Of a stretch of DNA of 20,278 nt, positions 19,730-20,278 are shown piece after piece; within the stretch, counting starts at the first letter, position 1; each line of letters begins with the position of its first letter. The notes beneath the pieces were generated by a model. It was not told where the DNA came from. It saw nothing but the letters and a program-made list of their open reading frames with translations, and did no database searches. Source of the DNA: a virus; IMG/VR virus record IMGVR_UViG_3300022905_000587, positions 1 to 20,278 of that record, one strand, 5' to 3'. The translations under genes were made by a program, and so were the position numbers.

Positions 19730-19806
19730 GCATTGATAGCTCAGTTGGTTAGAGCAGTCGACTCATAATCGATTGGTCACAGGTTCGAGTCCTGTTCGAT
19801 GCACCA
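19730..19806 (+). tRNA. tRNA with CAT anticodon: Ile2-like (AUA) or elongator Met
   Basis: Acceptor GCATTGA/TCGATGC, T8 A9, D-stem GCTC/GAGC, anticodon stem GTCGA/TCGAT with loop CTCATAA, variable TGGTC, T-arm ACAGG-TTCGAGT-CCTGT, A73, encoded CCA (19804-19806). The base-paired first pair (G1-C72) rules out an initiator. The GCGACTCATAATCGC-type anticodon arm and TTGGTC region look more like E. coli tRNA-Ile2 (lysidine-modified) than elongator Met. Confidence 0.93.
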
Positions 19807-19824
19807 CAATTAAAGTAGTAACAC

Positions 19825-20278
19825 ATGAATATAGATCCACAAATTGAACTCATTTTAATCAATGAAGGCATTCGTCAAGCAACAACTGTAGAACTTATTG
19901 CAAGTGAAAACTTTACAAGCCCAGAGGTAATGAAACTTTGTGGTAGTATTCTTACTAACAAATATGCTGAAGGTCTGCCCGGCAAACGTTACTATAATGG
20001 ATGTGATCAGGTTGATAAAATAGAGAATCTTGCTATTAAATATGTTACCGAATTATTTGGTTGTGCATACGCAAACGTCCAACCTCACTCGGGTGCAAAT
20101 GCAAACCTTGCTGTATTTAAAGCATTCCTAACACCAGGCGATTTGGTTATGGGAATGGATTTGGCATCAGGTGGCCATTTAAGTCATGGTGCTAAGGTTA
20201 ATGTCAGTGGTTCATGGTTTAATACAATCTCTTATGGCGTAAATAATAACGGCTTTATTGATTATGATGATGTGAGAA
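19825..20278 (+). CDS. glyA: Serine hydroxymethyltransferase, N-terminal part (runs off the window)
   Basis: PLP enzyme converting serine and tetrahydrofolate to glycine and methylene-tetrahydrofolate. Visible motifs: [13 protein letters not shown] (23-35), [16 protein letters not shown] (45-60, with catalytic Glu49 and the folate/substrate tyrosines), [14 protein letters not shown] (84-97) and [10 protein letters not shown] (113-122). The PLP lysine lies beyond the window. The first 151 codons are intact and collinear with the family, so there is no sign of decay. The ribosome binding site is weak (AAGTAG). It follows the CAT tRNA by 18 bases. In a phage it could feed dTMP synthesis or pyrimidine hydroxymethylation. 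Identification is firm; the metabolic purpose is inferred. Confidence 0.93.
   Translation, partial: MNIDPQIELILINEGIRQATTVELIASENFTSPEVMKLCGSILTNKYAEGLPGKRYYNGCDQVDKIENLAIKYVTELFGCAYANVQPHSGANANLAVFKAFLTPGDLVMGMDLASGGHLSHGAKVNVSGSWFNTISYGVNNNGFIDYDDVR

Noticed and set aside
1-20278. CRISPR array, insertion sequence, integrase or attachment site
   Set aside because: No regularly spaced repeats, transposase motifs or integrase motifs were seen on either strand.

Overview
The window is a stretch of a large tailed-phage genome of the T4-like (myovirus) type. Reasons: every gene is on the + strand with stop/start overlaps or very short gaps; the gene set is typical of such phages (class Ia ribonucleotide reductase nrdA/nrdB, a T4-type RNase H, PhoH ATPase, PD-(D/E)XK exonuclease, a DsbA-like late-transcription protein, scattered tRNAs with encoded CCA); the DNA is AT-rich. 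The host is bacterial. An aquatic host is my inference from the cyanophage-like character of several genes and from the metabolic genes (peroxiredoxin, serine hydroxymethyltransferase, UDP-sulfoquinovose synthase-like protein), and is not proven by the sequence.

Layout. 1-3680: nrdA (5' end outside the window) carrying a fused glutaredoxin, nrdB, a small zinc ribbon, a one-helix acidic protein and a GIY-YIG nuclease. 3706-5233: promoter, RNase H and two small conserved genes. 5249-7742: promoter, conserved phage proteins, PhoH, a small exported protein and an MGME1-like exonuclease. 7747-15963: one promoter, then a block of about 8.2 kb of tightly coupled genes: HAD phosphatase, seven probable glycosyltransferases, SqdB-like sulfosugar synthase, FkbM methyltransferase, a 55-residue protein and a GNG-S protein of unknown role. 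15961-18256: small genes, including an HExxH metallopeptidase, driven by three near-identical promoter/leader cassettes that carry a 16-bp dyad. 18261-20278: promoter, dsbA-like gene, small genes interleaved with tRNA-Arg(TCT), tRNA-Asn(GTT) and a CAT-anticodon tRNA, a peroxiredoxin and the start of glyA.

How they work together. NrdAB plus glutaredoxin makes deoxynucleotides; GlyA would supply methylene-tetrahydrofolate for pyrimidine methylation or hydroxymethylation; RNase H and the exonuclease serve replication and recombination. The sugar block looks like a phage-encoded route for building a decorated glycan, possibly sulfonated, on the virion, DNA or host surface; the acceptor cannot be read from this window.

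Two promoter classes stand out: class I (TTTACA/T, 17 nt, TGnTATAAT; four sites) and class II (TGTACA/T, 16 nt, TGnTATAAT; three sites) with shared leader and TWATAC-N4-GTATWA dyads. No convincing rho-independent terminator and no stretch over 300 bases without a gene was seen.
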